NCBI GenBank assembly: GCA_015062085.1
Contig: SUVI01000113.1
Span: 1 to 14,101, forward strand
Source: Planctomycetaceae bacterium
Lineage (GTDB): Bacteria > Planctomycetota > Planctomycetia > Pirellulales > Thermoguttaceae
Reading direction: 5' to 3'
Length of the DNA stretch: 14,101 bases
The translations under genes and the position numbers were made by a program. Shown piece after piece: positions 1 to 6,361 of this stretch (position 1 is the stretch's first letter; each line of letters opens with the position of its first letter). The notes beneath the pieces were generated by a model. That model made no database searches. It worked only from the letters and a program-made list of their open reading frames with translations, and was not told the origin of the DNA.

Positions 1-310
1 TTCGGAAATCGTTTCGCAGTGCCGATCAACATGCGTCAAACCTGAAATCATAAAAATTTCACAAAAACACGAAATTTGGTGGCGGTTTCCACGAATCTGA
101 TGCAACTTAAAAGGTGAGCCAGTTGAAAACGGCATCTGGATCATTCGACCTTCCCCAAATGCCGGATTGGCCAAGCTGGTTCAAGCAGCACCTGACGGTC
201 CGCTTTACGTTTCCTTTCTTCTGCTCCAGGCCGAGAGCACTAGGAGGAAAGATACGAAACGCAAAGTGTACCGTCTCTAAAAAATTTCCATTCACTGAAG
301 GAGTTCAAAA
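1..310. other. Leading non-coding stretch upstream of the Spy-like gene
   Basis: No convincing gene end or RNA gene is visible here. A perfect 7-bp inverted repeat (AAATTTC at 54-60, GAAATTT at 71-77) encloses an A/C-rich loop resembling the ACGAAA-type dispersed repeats seen later in the window. The last bases hold the ribosome binding site GAAGGAG (297-303), seven nucleotides before the ATG at 311. No clear -35/-10 pair could be assigned. A GTG-initiated 66-codon frame (114-314) ends in an ATGA overlap with the next start but has no recognisable content. Confidence 0.5.
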
Positions 311-865
311 ATGAAACTTCACAAAAACGTTATCCTCGCTTCCCTTGGTGCTTTTTTGAGCGTTTCCGCATTCTCGTACGCACAGGACGCACCTGCACCG
401 GAAGCTGCAGCTCTGACTGAAGCACCTGAAGCTGCGGCTCCGGCAGATGCTCCCCAGAGAGGTCCGAAACCGGAATTCCGCCGCGGCGGTCAGCGCGGTC
501 CGGGAATGTTCATGGCATACCGCGGGATCGCGACAGAAGAGCAGACGAAGGAAATGATGGAGATCATGAAATCCTACGGTCCGCAGTTCAAGGCTCTCGT
601 TGAGAAAAAAATGGCCATCGAAAAAGAGATGGAAAAAGAAATGAAGGCTGTTGACGAAGAAATGATGAAACTGCGTAAGGAAATGACCGAAAAATGCGAC
701 GCAGTCCTCACCGATGAACAGCGCGAAGAAGTGAAAGCCCGTATGGAAGAAATGCGCAAACGCGGCCCCCGCGGCCCGCAGGGCGATCGTGGTCCCCGCG
801 GTGAGCGAGGTCCCCGTGGAGAACGTGGTCCTCACGGCCCGCACGCAAAAGGGCCCCGCGGCTAA
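311..865 (+). CDS. Secreted Spy/CpxP-like (LTxxQ) helical protein with collagen-like Gly-X-Y tail
   Basis: This 184-residue exported protein starts at the ATG preceded by GAAGGAG. A signal peptide (1-24, probable cleavage after Ser-Tyr-Ala) is followed by an Ala/Pro/Glu-rich linker (25-48). A strongly charged helical region (about 73-150) holds 11 methionines between residues 82 and 148. ATEEQ (74-78) and LTDEQ (133-137) resemble the paired LTxxQ motifs of periplasmic Spy, CpxP and ZraP proteins, which act as ATP-independent chaperones or in envelope and metal stress. The C-terminus has nine unbroken Gly-X-Y triplets (152-178) of GPR, GER, GDR and GPH type, one break, then GPRG. The motifs and tail are seen directly. 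A periplasmic or surface chaperone or metal-linked role is inferred, and trimerisation by so short a collagen-like tail is uncertain. It is monocistronic, with its own terminator at 929-957. Confidence 0.85.
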   Translation: MKLHKNVILASLGAFLSVSAFSYAQDAPAPEAAALTEAPEAAAPADAPQRGPKPEFRRGGQRGPGMFMAYRGIATEEQTKEMMEIMKSYGPQFKALVEKKMAIEKEMEKEMKAVDEEMMKLRKEMTEKCDAVLTDEQREEVKARMEEMRKRGPRGPQGDRGPRGERGPRGERGPHGPHAKGPRG

Positions 866-928
866 AATGTACCGTAAACGTCTGATGAACTCGCGTCATC
901 AGGGGAACGTACTCTCAAATATCCACGG

Positions 929-957
929 CGTCTCTCTTTTCAGGGAGACGTTTTTTT
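929..957 (+). terminator. Rho-independent terminator of the Spy-like gene
   Basis: An 8-bp stem (CGTCTCTC at 929-936 with GGGAGACG at 943-950, one T-G pair) has a 6-nt loop and is followed by seven T (951-957), about 64 nt after the stop codon. This is a textbook intrinsic terminator on the plus strand. Confidence 0.85.
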
Positions 958-989
958 ATTCCAGTTCTCGCCAGTTCGGCACTCTCAAC

Positions 990-1023
990 AAAAAATCGGC
1001 CGTCCCGAACTTACAGACAGCCG
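990..1023 (-). terminator. Rho-independent terminator of queF
   Basis: Read on the minus strand, CGGCTGTC (1023-1016) pairs with GACGGCCG (1004-997) with one T-G wobble around an 11-nt loop, followed after one base (996) by a run of six T (995-990). It lies 45 nt beyond the queF stop and faces the plus-strand terminator at 929-957, so the two convergent genes have separate terminators. Confidence 0.75.
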
Positions 1024-1067
1024 AATCTCCTTGAGGAAAAGTTTCTCCAAAAGATTTAAGCAAAAGC

Positions 1068-1436
1068 TCAACCTTCTTTTTCCGTGCAGGCATACTCCAC
1101 GATGACGTTCGTACTGATACCGCCGCGGGGCGTGAACTTCGCCGTCAATTCCAGCCATTTCGGCTCAATGACCGCCACAAGATCGTCGAGGATCCGGTTC
1201 GTGACGTTTTCGTAGAAGATACCTTCATTGCGAAAACGCTGCATGTAAAACTTGAGACTCTTCAGCTCCACGCATTTTTCCTTCGGAATATAACGGATCG
1301 TAATGGTCCCATAGTCCGGCTGTCCCGTTTTCGGACAAACAGAAGTAAATTCCGGACAAACGATCTCGATCTGGTAATTACGGCCCGGATAACTGTTCGC
1401 AAACGTTTCCAAAATATCACGAAACTGTTCTGCCAT
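1068..1436 (-). CDS. queF: NADPH-dependent 7-cyano-7-deazaguanine (preQ0) reductase, QueF
   Basis: QueF reduces the nitrile of preQ0 to the amine of preQ1, the last step before insertion into tRNA for queuosine synthesis. It is a cytosolic T-fold enzyme. The 122-residue protein has the short single-domain (type I, Bacillus-like) architecture. The block from Glu29 to Thr44 carries the active-site cysteine (Cys34, in [10 protein letters not shown]) that forms the covalent thioimide and the conserved Asp41. The family signature around ELKSLKFY (57-64) and a TPRGGI motif near residue 102 follow. The start is ATG with AAAGGAGAAG just upstream. It stands alone here: the other queuosine gene in the window, a queD homologue, lies about 5 kb away on the same strand with other genes between. 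No preQ1 riboswitch was recognised upstream. Assignment is confident. Confidence 0.95.
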   Translation of the reverse strand: MAEQFRDILETFANSYPGRNYQIEIVCPEFTSVCPKTGQPDYGTITIRYIPKEKCVELKSLKFYMQRFRNEGIFYENVTNRILDDLVAVIEPKWLELTAKFTPRGGISTNVIVEYACTEKEG

Positions 1437-1598
1437 TGATCTTCTCCTTTAACTTTCGTCTATTTTGCCGAAATCTGCCTCGGTTCCAGCCGGTCTGCTT
1501 TCATTCTCTGAAAGCGTTCCACTCTGCTCACCCGCAGGCACTCCAGCTTCAGTCATTTCATCATTCATTCATCATAGTTCAAAGCAGGAAAAAAACAA

Positions 1599-1648
1599 GG
1601 GGGACAGTCCTCATTTTGGCATAAATCGGCAAAAAATTTCCGTCCCCC
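1599..1648. repeat. GGGGGAC-bounded inverted-repeat element (REP-like)
   Basis: GGGGGAC (1599-1605) and its reverse complement GTCCCCC (1642-1648) bound a 36-bp AT-rich interior that itself has ATTTT facing AAAAAT. I recall similar GGGGAC...GTCCCC units in many bacterial genomes, in some cases near REP-associated IS200-like transposases; no transposase is in this window. Calling it a non-autonomous mobile or REP-like element is inference. Confidence 0.5.
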
Positions 1649-1670
1649 TGAAATTCAAGTCAAAAAAATC

Positions 1671-1736
1671 GCTTCATTTCCGCTTCATTTCCGCTTCATT
1701 TCCGCTTCATTTCCGCTTCATTTCCGCTTCATTTCC
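1671..1736. repeat. Six perfect tandem copies of an 11-bp unit
   Basis: The unit GCTTCATTTCC is repeated six times without a mismatch, with a partial start of a seventh copy (GC at 1737). It lies 81 bp past the 3' end of the minus-strand secreted protein gene. The 11-bp period is close to one helical turn. It could be a slippage-prone minisatellite or a protein-binding array; nothing here decides between them. Confidence 0.9.
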
Positions 1737-1816
1737 GCCCCGTCTACAGGATCAGATCTCATGATTCCCGGCCATATCCTAGCCCCCGAAGTTCCTGAAA
1801 ATCCAGAAACTCACAG

Positions 1817-3802
1817 TCAGAGCTTTTCATTCAAAAGGCGTACAAATTCCTCATCCAGCACACAGGAGACCAGCGCCATGGAGCCATCCTCTAAAGAAAG
1901 CCAAAAAGCAGCCTCCTGCGAGAACGCATTTGCCGGCGCATTTTCCACCGTACTTTCCGGCGTTCCCGAGTAAAGAAGCATCAGCGAAATTCCTGGCGCG
2001 ATCTCCATCCAGCCGACCGACGGAAGATCCAGAGACGGCGAGGTACGGAAAGTCTGCGTTTTTCTGATCATCTTCAGACCAAAAGCCTCCGCGAGTGAAA
2101 GAAGTTCCTGTTTTTTCAGCGTGATATTCTGCTCCTTTTCACCAAAAAAACTCAAGATTGCCGAACTCTGTCCCGCCAAAGCCTGCTTTACGGCAGTTTC
2201 CAGTGCAGTTTTCGACGCAATGTCTTTCTGCGAAAGTACACCGCCGGGGAGCGAAACCGACGGTTCCGTCAAACTTTTCGCACTTTCCCGATCCTCAGAA
2301 GTCTCCGTTTTCCCAGACTCATCCGAAAGGGCCAGCGGATCTTCAGAAGGCACAGCATCCGGCTCGGCCTGAATGGGTTCAAGGATCGAATTCTCACCGT
2401 CCGTCTCCTTCAAGTTCTCATCCAGTATCTGCAAGGTCTCCTCAGAAAACTCCGTCGTCTTTTTCTTCCCGGCTTCCGTGACCGGCACACCTGCCTGCTC
2501 GGTCATGACGGTACAGTTCATGAATCGGATACTTTGAAAATGCTCCACCGGGACCTGCACGTGGATCATGTACGAGATCTCCGGAAAACGCTCCTCCCGT
2601 CTGAAATTGGATTCCAAATAGAAATTCTTCGCCGTCCGGTTCAGAAACGCCTCGCTGGCAGAGTAGGCCGCGACGACGGTAAACGGTTCCGGAATGACGA
2701 AGGACGCAGCCTGCTCGTGGACGAATTCCGCGAATTTTTCTTCCTGATGCGGATAGATCCGGATCGTTTGACTGTCTCCCTGGTAGACGCCCAGCAGATT
2801 GATCGGATACGCTTTTACCACATCACGGTAAAGAAGCGGAAAATAGTGTCTGCTCAGAATATTTTTCCCTTCATCGTAAAGCGCCAGCGATGCCGTCGGT
2901 ACGAGAGCCGCATAACGCGCCAGGATCTCCCGGCACTCCGGCGAAAGCTCAAACGCAATGTACCGTTCACCAGCGATCTGGAGGTTCAGGATCACGTTTT
3001 TTCGGAAAGGACGCAAAGAATGCCGGATTTTCGTCAGATCCAACTCCTGCGGCGCCGAGACTGCGATCCCATTCAAAAAAGCCGCCAGCTCGTTCTGAAA
3101 CTCCGCATAGCGTTCCGAATCAAACGAAATGATGAACGGGATCTCCATCTGCATCACTCCGTCGACCGGCCGGCTCACGATGTTTTCCTTCAAAACGTTG
3201 ACGCGAATAAACGAATACGGAAACTGGTATTTCGCCAAAAACGCCTCGAGCGCTTTCGCAGGCTCCGTCACAAGCTGCGGTCCCGAAGAAACATTCCCCT
3301 CTCCGTTCCGACCGTCGGCTGCCGTGCCGTTCATTCTTTCAACAGGATCCTGCGGACGTATCGGCATCTGACTTCCCGGATCGAACGGGATCAACTCGGA
3401 AGTTTCATCTCCTTCGCTCGATCTCCGATCACCGCTCAGTCCGCCGCTAACGAGCACAGAAGTTCTCTTTCCCGGTTTCGCTTCCTCTGGATCTTTCGCT
3501 GCCGCTCCAGCCTCCATTCTTTGCGGATCCATCCCTCCCTGCGGATCTTCCGAGTCAGCAGGATCTTCAAGGATCAGCTCGATGGCCTCTTCATCCGTTT
3601 TCTTTTCTAATGGCTCTGTTTTTTTTGCGGACGACGGATCCACAGTCTCAGCTTGCATTGGAGCCTCGGGAATCGGAACTTCTTCAAGAACGATCTCCGG
3701 CTGAAAATCATCCAATGCGTCCGTAATTTTTGCCTGATCTTGCGCCTTGAGTCCAAAAGGGATCAGGAGCAGAAACAGAAAAAGGAAAATTCGTGCTTTC
3801 AT
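1817..3802 (-). CDS. Unrecognised exported protein with acidic linkers
   Basis: I do not recognise this 661-residue protein. The ATG at 3802 is preferred over one 13 codons upstream because an AGGAG motif lies nine nucleotides before it and the protein then begins directly with a signal peptide (1-20, cleavage after Leu-Lys-Ala). An acidic, low-complexity, probably disordered segment rich in Glu, Asp, Pro and Ser follows (about 21-190). Next comes a folded alpha/beta-looking region (about 190-430). A second acidic linker (about 435-525) leads to a C-terminal globular region (about 525-661) ending in short strands. There are no transmembrane segments after the signal peptide, no obvious catalytic motif and only a few scattered cysteines. 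It is divergent from zwf and appears monocistronic. A periplasmic or extracellular location is inferred. Confidence 0.85.
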   Translation of the reverse strand: MKARIFLFLFLLLIPFGLKAQDQAKITDALDDFQPEIVLEEVPIPEAPMQAETVDPSSAKKTEPLEKKTDEEAIELILEDPADSEDPQGGMDPQRMEAGAAAKDPEEAKPGKRTSVLVSGGLSGDRRSSEGDETSELIPFDPGSQMPIRPQDPVERMNGTAADGRNGEGNVSSGPQLVTEPAKALEAFLAKYQFPYSFIRVNVLKENIVSRPVDGVMQMEIPFIISFDSERYAEFQNELAAFLNGIAVSAPQELDLTKIRHSLRPFRKNVILNLQIAGERYIAFELSPECREILARYAALVPTASLALYDEGKNILSRHYFPLLYRDVVKAYPINLLGVYQGDSQTIRIYPHQEEKFAEFVHEQAASFVIPEPFTVVAAYSASEAFLNRTAKNFYLESNFRREERFPEISYMIHVQVPVEHFQSIRFMNCTVMTEQAGVPVTEAGKKKTTEFSEETLQILDENLKETDGENSILEPIQAEPDAVPSEDPLALSDESGKTETSEDRESAKSLTEPSVSLPGGVLSQKDIASKTALETAVKQALAGQSSAILSFFGEKEQNITLKKQELLSLAEAFGLKMIRKTQTFRTSPSLDLPSVGWMEIAPGISLMLLYSGTPESTVENAPANAFSQEAAFWLSLEDGSMALVSCVLDEEFVRLLNEKL

Positions 3803-4017
3803 TGCAAAACTCCTAAAAATCGGGAAAAGAATCTCCGGCATCTTTTCCTATCGGCCCCGAAAAACCACATCTTTGAGAAAAAGATCCTGTACCCTTCAAT
3901 CGTTTTATTTGATTTTCGCTGTGGACTTTACCAAATGAGTAAAATCTATCTGAATGGACACGAAAACAGAAACTTCGAGAAAAATTTCAACTTTTGGAAT
4001 TTTTTTCGAGGGGGTAC

Positions 4018-4032
4018 TTGAAATCATTTCAA
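4018..4032. promoter_or_regulatory. Perfect 15-bp palindrome over the zwf -35 element (possible operator)
   Basis: TTGAAATCATTTCAA is a perfect 7-1-7 inverted repeat whose left arm is the candidate -35 hexamer. A dyad in this position is where a repressor commonly binds, so control of zwf by a dimeric regulator is plausible. The regulator is not in the window and the motif matches no operator I know. Confidence 0.4.
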
Positions 4033-4046
4033 ATTTAGTATAAAAT
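4018..4046 (+). promoter_or_regulatory. Candidate sigma-70-type promoter of zwf
   Basis: TTGAAA (4018-4023) and TAAAAT (4041-4046) are separated by 17 bp; reading the -10 as TATAAA (4039-4044) would give 15 bp. Transcription would start near 4053, leaving a leader of about 160-265 nt depending on the zwf start. A run of five G (4010-4014) sits just before the -35 element. Confidence 0.5.
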
Positions 4047-4059
4047 ACCAAATAGAAAA

Positions 4060-4078
4060 GATCTCAGACCTTGAGATC
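4060..4078 (+). promoter_or_regulatory. Hairpin at the 5' end of the predicted zwf transcript
   Basis: GATCTCA (4060-4066) and TGAGATC (4072-4078) form a perfect 7-bp stem with a 5-nt loop, beginning about seven nucleotides after the predicted transcription start. There is no T-run after it, so it is not a terminator. It may protect the 5' end of the mRNA. Confidence 0.4.
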
Positions 4079-4317
4079 CAGCAATTCCCCTGAAAACGGA
4101 ACTTTTTGAAACGAAGCGAGCTGCATTCCAAAATTTTTCGGAAAGGAACGCAGTTCAAAGAGCGTTCCAAATACCGACCTCAGCCAAACAAAAAATTTGA
4201 AAGGAAGCTATGGACTCCACACATCCTTCAACTTTCCGAACCTCCGACGAGAGAGAAACGCAAGATCCTCCGTCAGACCTTCAGCCGCACACTTTCCAGA
4301 AGGAAGGAAATGCACCG

Positions 4318-5856
4318 ATGCCATTCACACTCGTGATCTTCGGCGCATCCGGTAATCTAACGAAACGCAAGCTCGTCCCGGCTCTCGCACAGCTTTTCGC
4401 GAAAGGCCAGCTTCCTCAAAACTTCCGCATTGCCGGCGTTGCACGCAAGCCGATGAGCAATGAGGAGTGGTTTGCGTCGCTGAAAGATCCGGAAGGTCCT
4501 GCCGACTGGCCCGCAAACTGGCCCTCAAATTGGGAAACACGATCTGAAACGCAGACGGAAAAGGGAAATATCTGGCGCAACTTCGCACATCACATGACCT
4601 ATATATCGGCGGACGGAACCAGTACGGAGGAGATGGACCGGCTCGGAAGTCAGCTTGACTCGATGGAGTCCTGCGAGACCCCAACCCGCATTTTTTACTT
4701 GGCGACCTCACCGGAACTCTACCAGCCGATCCTTCGCGCATTGACGCCGGAAGTCCATCGTCTGCGGAAAAAGGGAGTCGATTGCCGGATCGTCGTAGAA
4801 AAACCATTCGGCGTGGACCTTGAAACGGCAAAGGAACTGAATGCCGCATTGCGAAATGTCTTTCCGGAAAACCGCATTTACCGGATCGACCATTACCTTG
4901 GCAAAGAGACTGCCCGTAATCTCTTGGTCCTCCGTTTCGCCAACTCGATCTTTGAACCGCTGTGGAACCGGCAGTTCATCGACCACGTTCAGATCACGGC
5001 AAGCGAAGACGCACTCGTGGGACACAGGGCTGCGTATTTCAACCGGGCAGGTATTTTGCGTGATATGTTCCAGAATCACCTGCTCCAGCTTCTTGCGCTC
5101 ACCGCAATGGAAGCACCGGCAAGTCTGGACGCAGAAAGCATCCGAAACGAAAAAGTGAAGGTCCTTCAGGCGATCCGGCCTTTCCAGACTCCGGAAGAAG
5201 TCCGAGCACGCACGATCCGCGGACAGTACATCCCGGATACCGCTTACGGAAACGATGAAACCGGAGACGCACTGGCCCCGGCGACGCCAACTTTCGCGGC
5301 AATGGAACTGCACATTGAAAACTGGCGGTGGAGCGGCGTTCCCTTTTACCTCCGATCCGGTAAAGGAATGGGATGCAGAACGACGCAGATCCTCATGCGT
5401 TTCCGAAAACCGCCGCATCTGCTTTTTCCGAAAACGGAATCGTGTGCGCCAAACTCGCTCCTGATCCAGCTTCAGCCGGCAGAAGGGATCCAGCTCGGTT
5501 TTGTTACGAAAGTACCGGATACGGAAAAAGAGATCGCACACGCGGCAATGAGCTTCACCTTTGCCCGACACTATCGCGACGCATTCCCGGAAGCGTATGA
5601 GCGGCTTCTGCTCGACGTCATCCTCGGTGACCTGAGCCTTTTCATTCGCGGCGATGAAACGGAGATCGCTTGGAAGATCATGGATCCGATCCAGAATGCC
5701 TGGGACACACACCTCAGCGGTGGAGATCCTCCGGAATTTCCTGAAAAATACGAGATCGGAAGCTGGGGACCTGAAGGATCCGACACGTGGATGGAAAGCC
5801 GCGGGCAACAGTGGTTCAACGTCTGCCCGGTACTTCCCAAACCTTTCGGCCAATAG
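4318..5856 (+). CDS. zwf: Glucose-6-phosphate 1-dehydrogenase
   Basis: Zwf oxidises glucose-6-phosphate to 6-phosphogluconolactone and makes NADPH as the entry to the oxidative pentose phosphate pathway. Counting from the ATG at 4318 the protein has 512 residues, the normal family length. The N-terminal Rossmann motif GASGNLTKRKL begins at residue 9; the family usually has GASGDL, so Asp is replaced by Asn. RIDHYLGKE (189-197) is the substrate-binding and catalytic signature with His192 and Lys196. It is followed by the conserved RFAN, IDHVQIT, RDMFQNHLLQ and IRNEKVKVL blocks. An in-frame ATG at 4210 (AAGGA four nucleotides upstream) would add 36 hydrophilic residues. I prefer 4318 because of family length, AAGGAAGGA upstream and a poorer codon pattern in the extension. 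No gnd, pgl or opcA neighbour is visible. Confidence 0.95.
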   Translation: MPFTLVIFGASGNLTKRKLVPALAQLFAKGQLPQNFRIAGVARKPMSNEEWFASLKDPEGPADWPANWPSNWETRSETQTEKGNIWRNFAHHMTYISADGTSTEEMDRLGSQLDSMESCETPTRIFYLATSPELYQPILRALTPEVHRLRKKGVDCRIVVEKPFGVDLETAKELNAALRNVFPENRIYRIDHYLGKETARNLLVLRFANSIFEPLWNRQFIDHVQITASEDALVGHRAAYFNRAGILRDMFQNHLLQLLALTAMEAPASLDAESIRNEKVKVLQAIRPFQTPEEVRARTIRGQYIPDTAYGNDETGDALAPATPTFAAMELHIENWRWSGVPFYLRSGKGMGCRTTQILMRFRKPPHLLFPKTESCAPNSLLIQLQPAEGIQLGFVTKVPDTEKEIAHAAMSFTFARHYRDAFPEAYERLLLDVILGDLSLFIRGDETEIAWKIMDPIQNAWDTHLSGGDPPEFPEKYEIGSWGPEGSDTWMESRGQQWFNVCPVLPKPFGQ

Positions 5857-5950
5857 AGACCAAGCCGCAAAAATACGGAAAAGGAAAAGGAAAAAGAAAG
5901 AGAAAGAGAAAGAGAACGAAAGGGAAAAGGTAAATGGATGTAAAAACCTT

Positions 5951-5981
5951 CTGACACGAATTTTACGAAAAGCACGAAAAG
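5951..5981 (-). repeat. Dispersed intergenic repeat, copy in inverse orientation
   Basis: Read on the minus strand, this 31-bp stretch matches the 5' part of the copies at 6187 and 8275 with few differences. Beyond it the minus strand continues into a pyrimidine tract (complement of about 5873-5931), as the other copies do. Confidence 0.65.
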
Positions 5982-6046
5982 AAACGGAATGTTTTTCAAA
6001 ACTTTAAAAAACATTCACAAGATCGGGTTCCTTTTCGTGCTTTTCG
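5966..6046. repeat. Nested inverted repeats (possible long hairpin)
   Basis: CGAAAAGCACGAAAAG (5966-5981) is the exact reverse complement of 6031-6046. Inside it, GAATGTTTTT (5987-5996) pairs with AAAAACATTC (6007-6016). The two stems could stack into one long structure 3' of zwf, acting as an mRNA end or as a remnant of an inverted repeat element. Confidence 0.75.
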
Positions 6047-6155
6047 CATTAAAAAATGGTCCATCCGGGAACTGCGTACCAGTTTCACCACTGAATACAC
6101 TGAAAACTCATAGAAAAACACGGATCTTCATACAAAAAGCAGTAAAAATAAATCG

Positions 6156-6189
6156 CGCGAACATTTTTTAATTTTAAAAAATGTTCGCG
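6156..6189. terminator. Probable bidirectional terminator hairpin between zwf and queD
   Basis: CGCGAACATTTTTT (6156-6169) is perfectly complementary to AAAAAATGTTCGCG (6176-6189), with a 6-nt loop. The stem ends in A/T runs on both sides, and T-rich sequence follows on both strands. It lies between convergent genes, 300 nt past the zwf stop and 173 nt past the queD stop. Confidence 0.55.
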
Positions 6190-6254
6190 TCTTTTCGTTT
6201 TTTCCGTGAAATTCGTGTCAGAGCACGTTCACTGCCTTTTTCCTCTTTCTTTTC
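6187..6254 (+). repeat. Dispersed intergenic repeat, direct copy A
   Basis: About 68 bp beginning GCGTCTTTTCGT, passing through GAAATTCGTGTCAG and GCACGTTCACTGCC and ending in a pyrimidine tract. It matches 8275-8343 at roughly nine of ten positions. Both copies are immediately preceded by an AT-rich inverted repeat. Confidence 0.8.
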
Positions 6255-6361
6255 AGTGTGAGTCAGAGTCGCTTCCATGCACTCAGTGGTGAGATCGGAA
6301 CCTAGATCGGTACGTACTTTCCGGAAGAGCCTAAAAAGTACGGGATCTTAAAAAAACGGCC

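Larger units (their letters stand above)
1437..1816. other. Intergenic stretch between queF and the 661-residue secreted protein gene
   Basis: This 380-bp gap holds no gene I can support. It contains a perfect 7-bp inverted repeat with a 5-nt loop (GCTTTCA 1497-1503, TGAAAGC 1509-1515) that would lie in the queF leader or promoter, a 50-bp element flanked by GGGGGAC/GTCCCCC (1599-1648), and six perfect 11-bp tandem repeats (1671-1736). No terminator was found for the minus-strand gene that ends at 1817. Confidence 0.6.
3803..4317. other. Divergent intergenic region and zwf leader
   Basis: This region separates the minus-strand secreted protein gene from zwf. It contains a plus-strand promoter candidate at 4018-4046, a 15-bp palindrome over its -35 element, a leader hairpin at 4060-4078 and two possible zwf starts (4210 and 4318). 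No equally good promoter was found for the minus-strand gene; the rightward-transcribed half is AT-rich throughout. Confidence 0.6.
5857..6361. other. Intergenic region between convergent zwf and queD, rich in inverted repeats
   Basis: This 505-bp gap has no gene. It starts with a purine-only-like G/A tract (about 5873-5931). Then come an inverted copy of the ACGAAA/TTCGTG repeat, a nested pair of inverted repeats (5966-6046), a strong AT-rich hairpin likely to act as a bidirectional terminator (6156-6189), a direct copy of the dispersed repeat (6187-6254), and a weaker inverted repeat (GTACTTT 6314-6320, AAAGTAC 6335-6341) just past the queD stop. Confidence 0.7.

Noticed and set aside
114..314. 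66-codon GTG-started frame whose stop overlaps the start of the Spy-like gene (ATGA)
   Set aside because: The overlap looks like translational coupling, but there is no good ribosome binding site and no recognisable domain, and the codon pattern is unlike its neighbours. Kept only as a note.
1437..1560. preQ1 riboswitch in the queF leader
   Set aside because: A hairpin is present (1497-1515), but I could not find the preQ1-I pattern of a small C-rich loop followed by an A-rich tail and pseudoknot partner before the ribosome binding site.
1671..1736. Replication-origin iterons or a CRISPR array
   Set aside because: The 11-bp units are contiguous without spacers, no DnaA-box cluster or replication or cas gene is nearby, and the sequence is a simple tandem repeat.
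2534..3610. Long plus-strand frame of 358 codons
   Set aside because: It is antisense to the 661-residue secreted protein gene, is very Arg-rich, and has no domain; it is a shadow of codon bias.
3803..3841. Upstream start adding 13 residues to the secreted protein
   Set aside because: It lacks a ribosome binding site and would place residues before a well-formed signal peptide; the ATG at 3802 has AGGAG.
4708..5853. Minus-strand frame of 381 codons opposite zwf
   Set aside because: zwf on the other strand carries all family motifs; this frame is Arg/Cys/Phe-rich and unrecognisable.
5870..5935. Purine-rich tract after zwf as a Lys/Glu-rich small gene
   Set aside because: The frame is low complexity with no ribosome binding site; the tract corresponds to the pyrimidine tail of the dispersed repeat read on the other strand.
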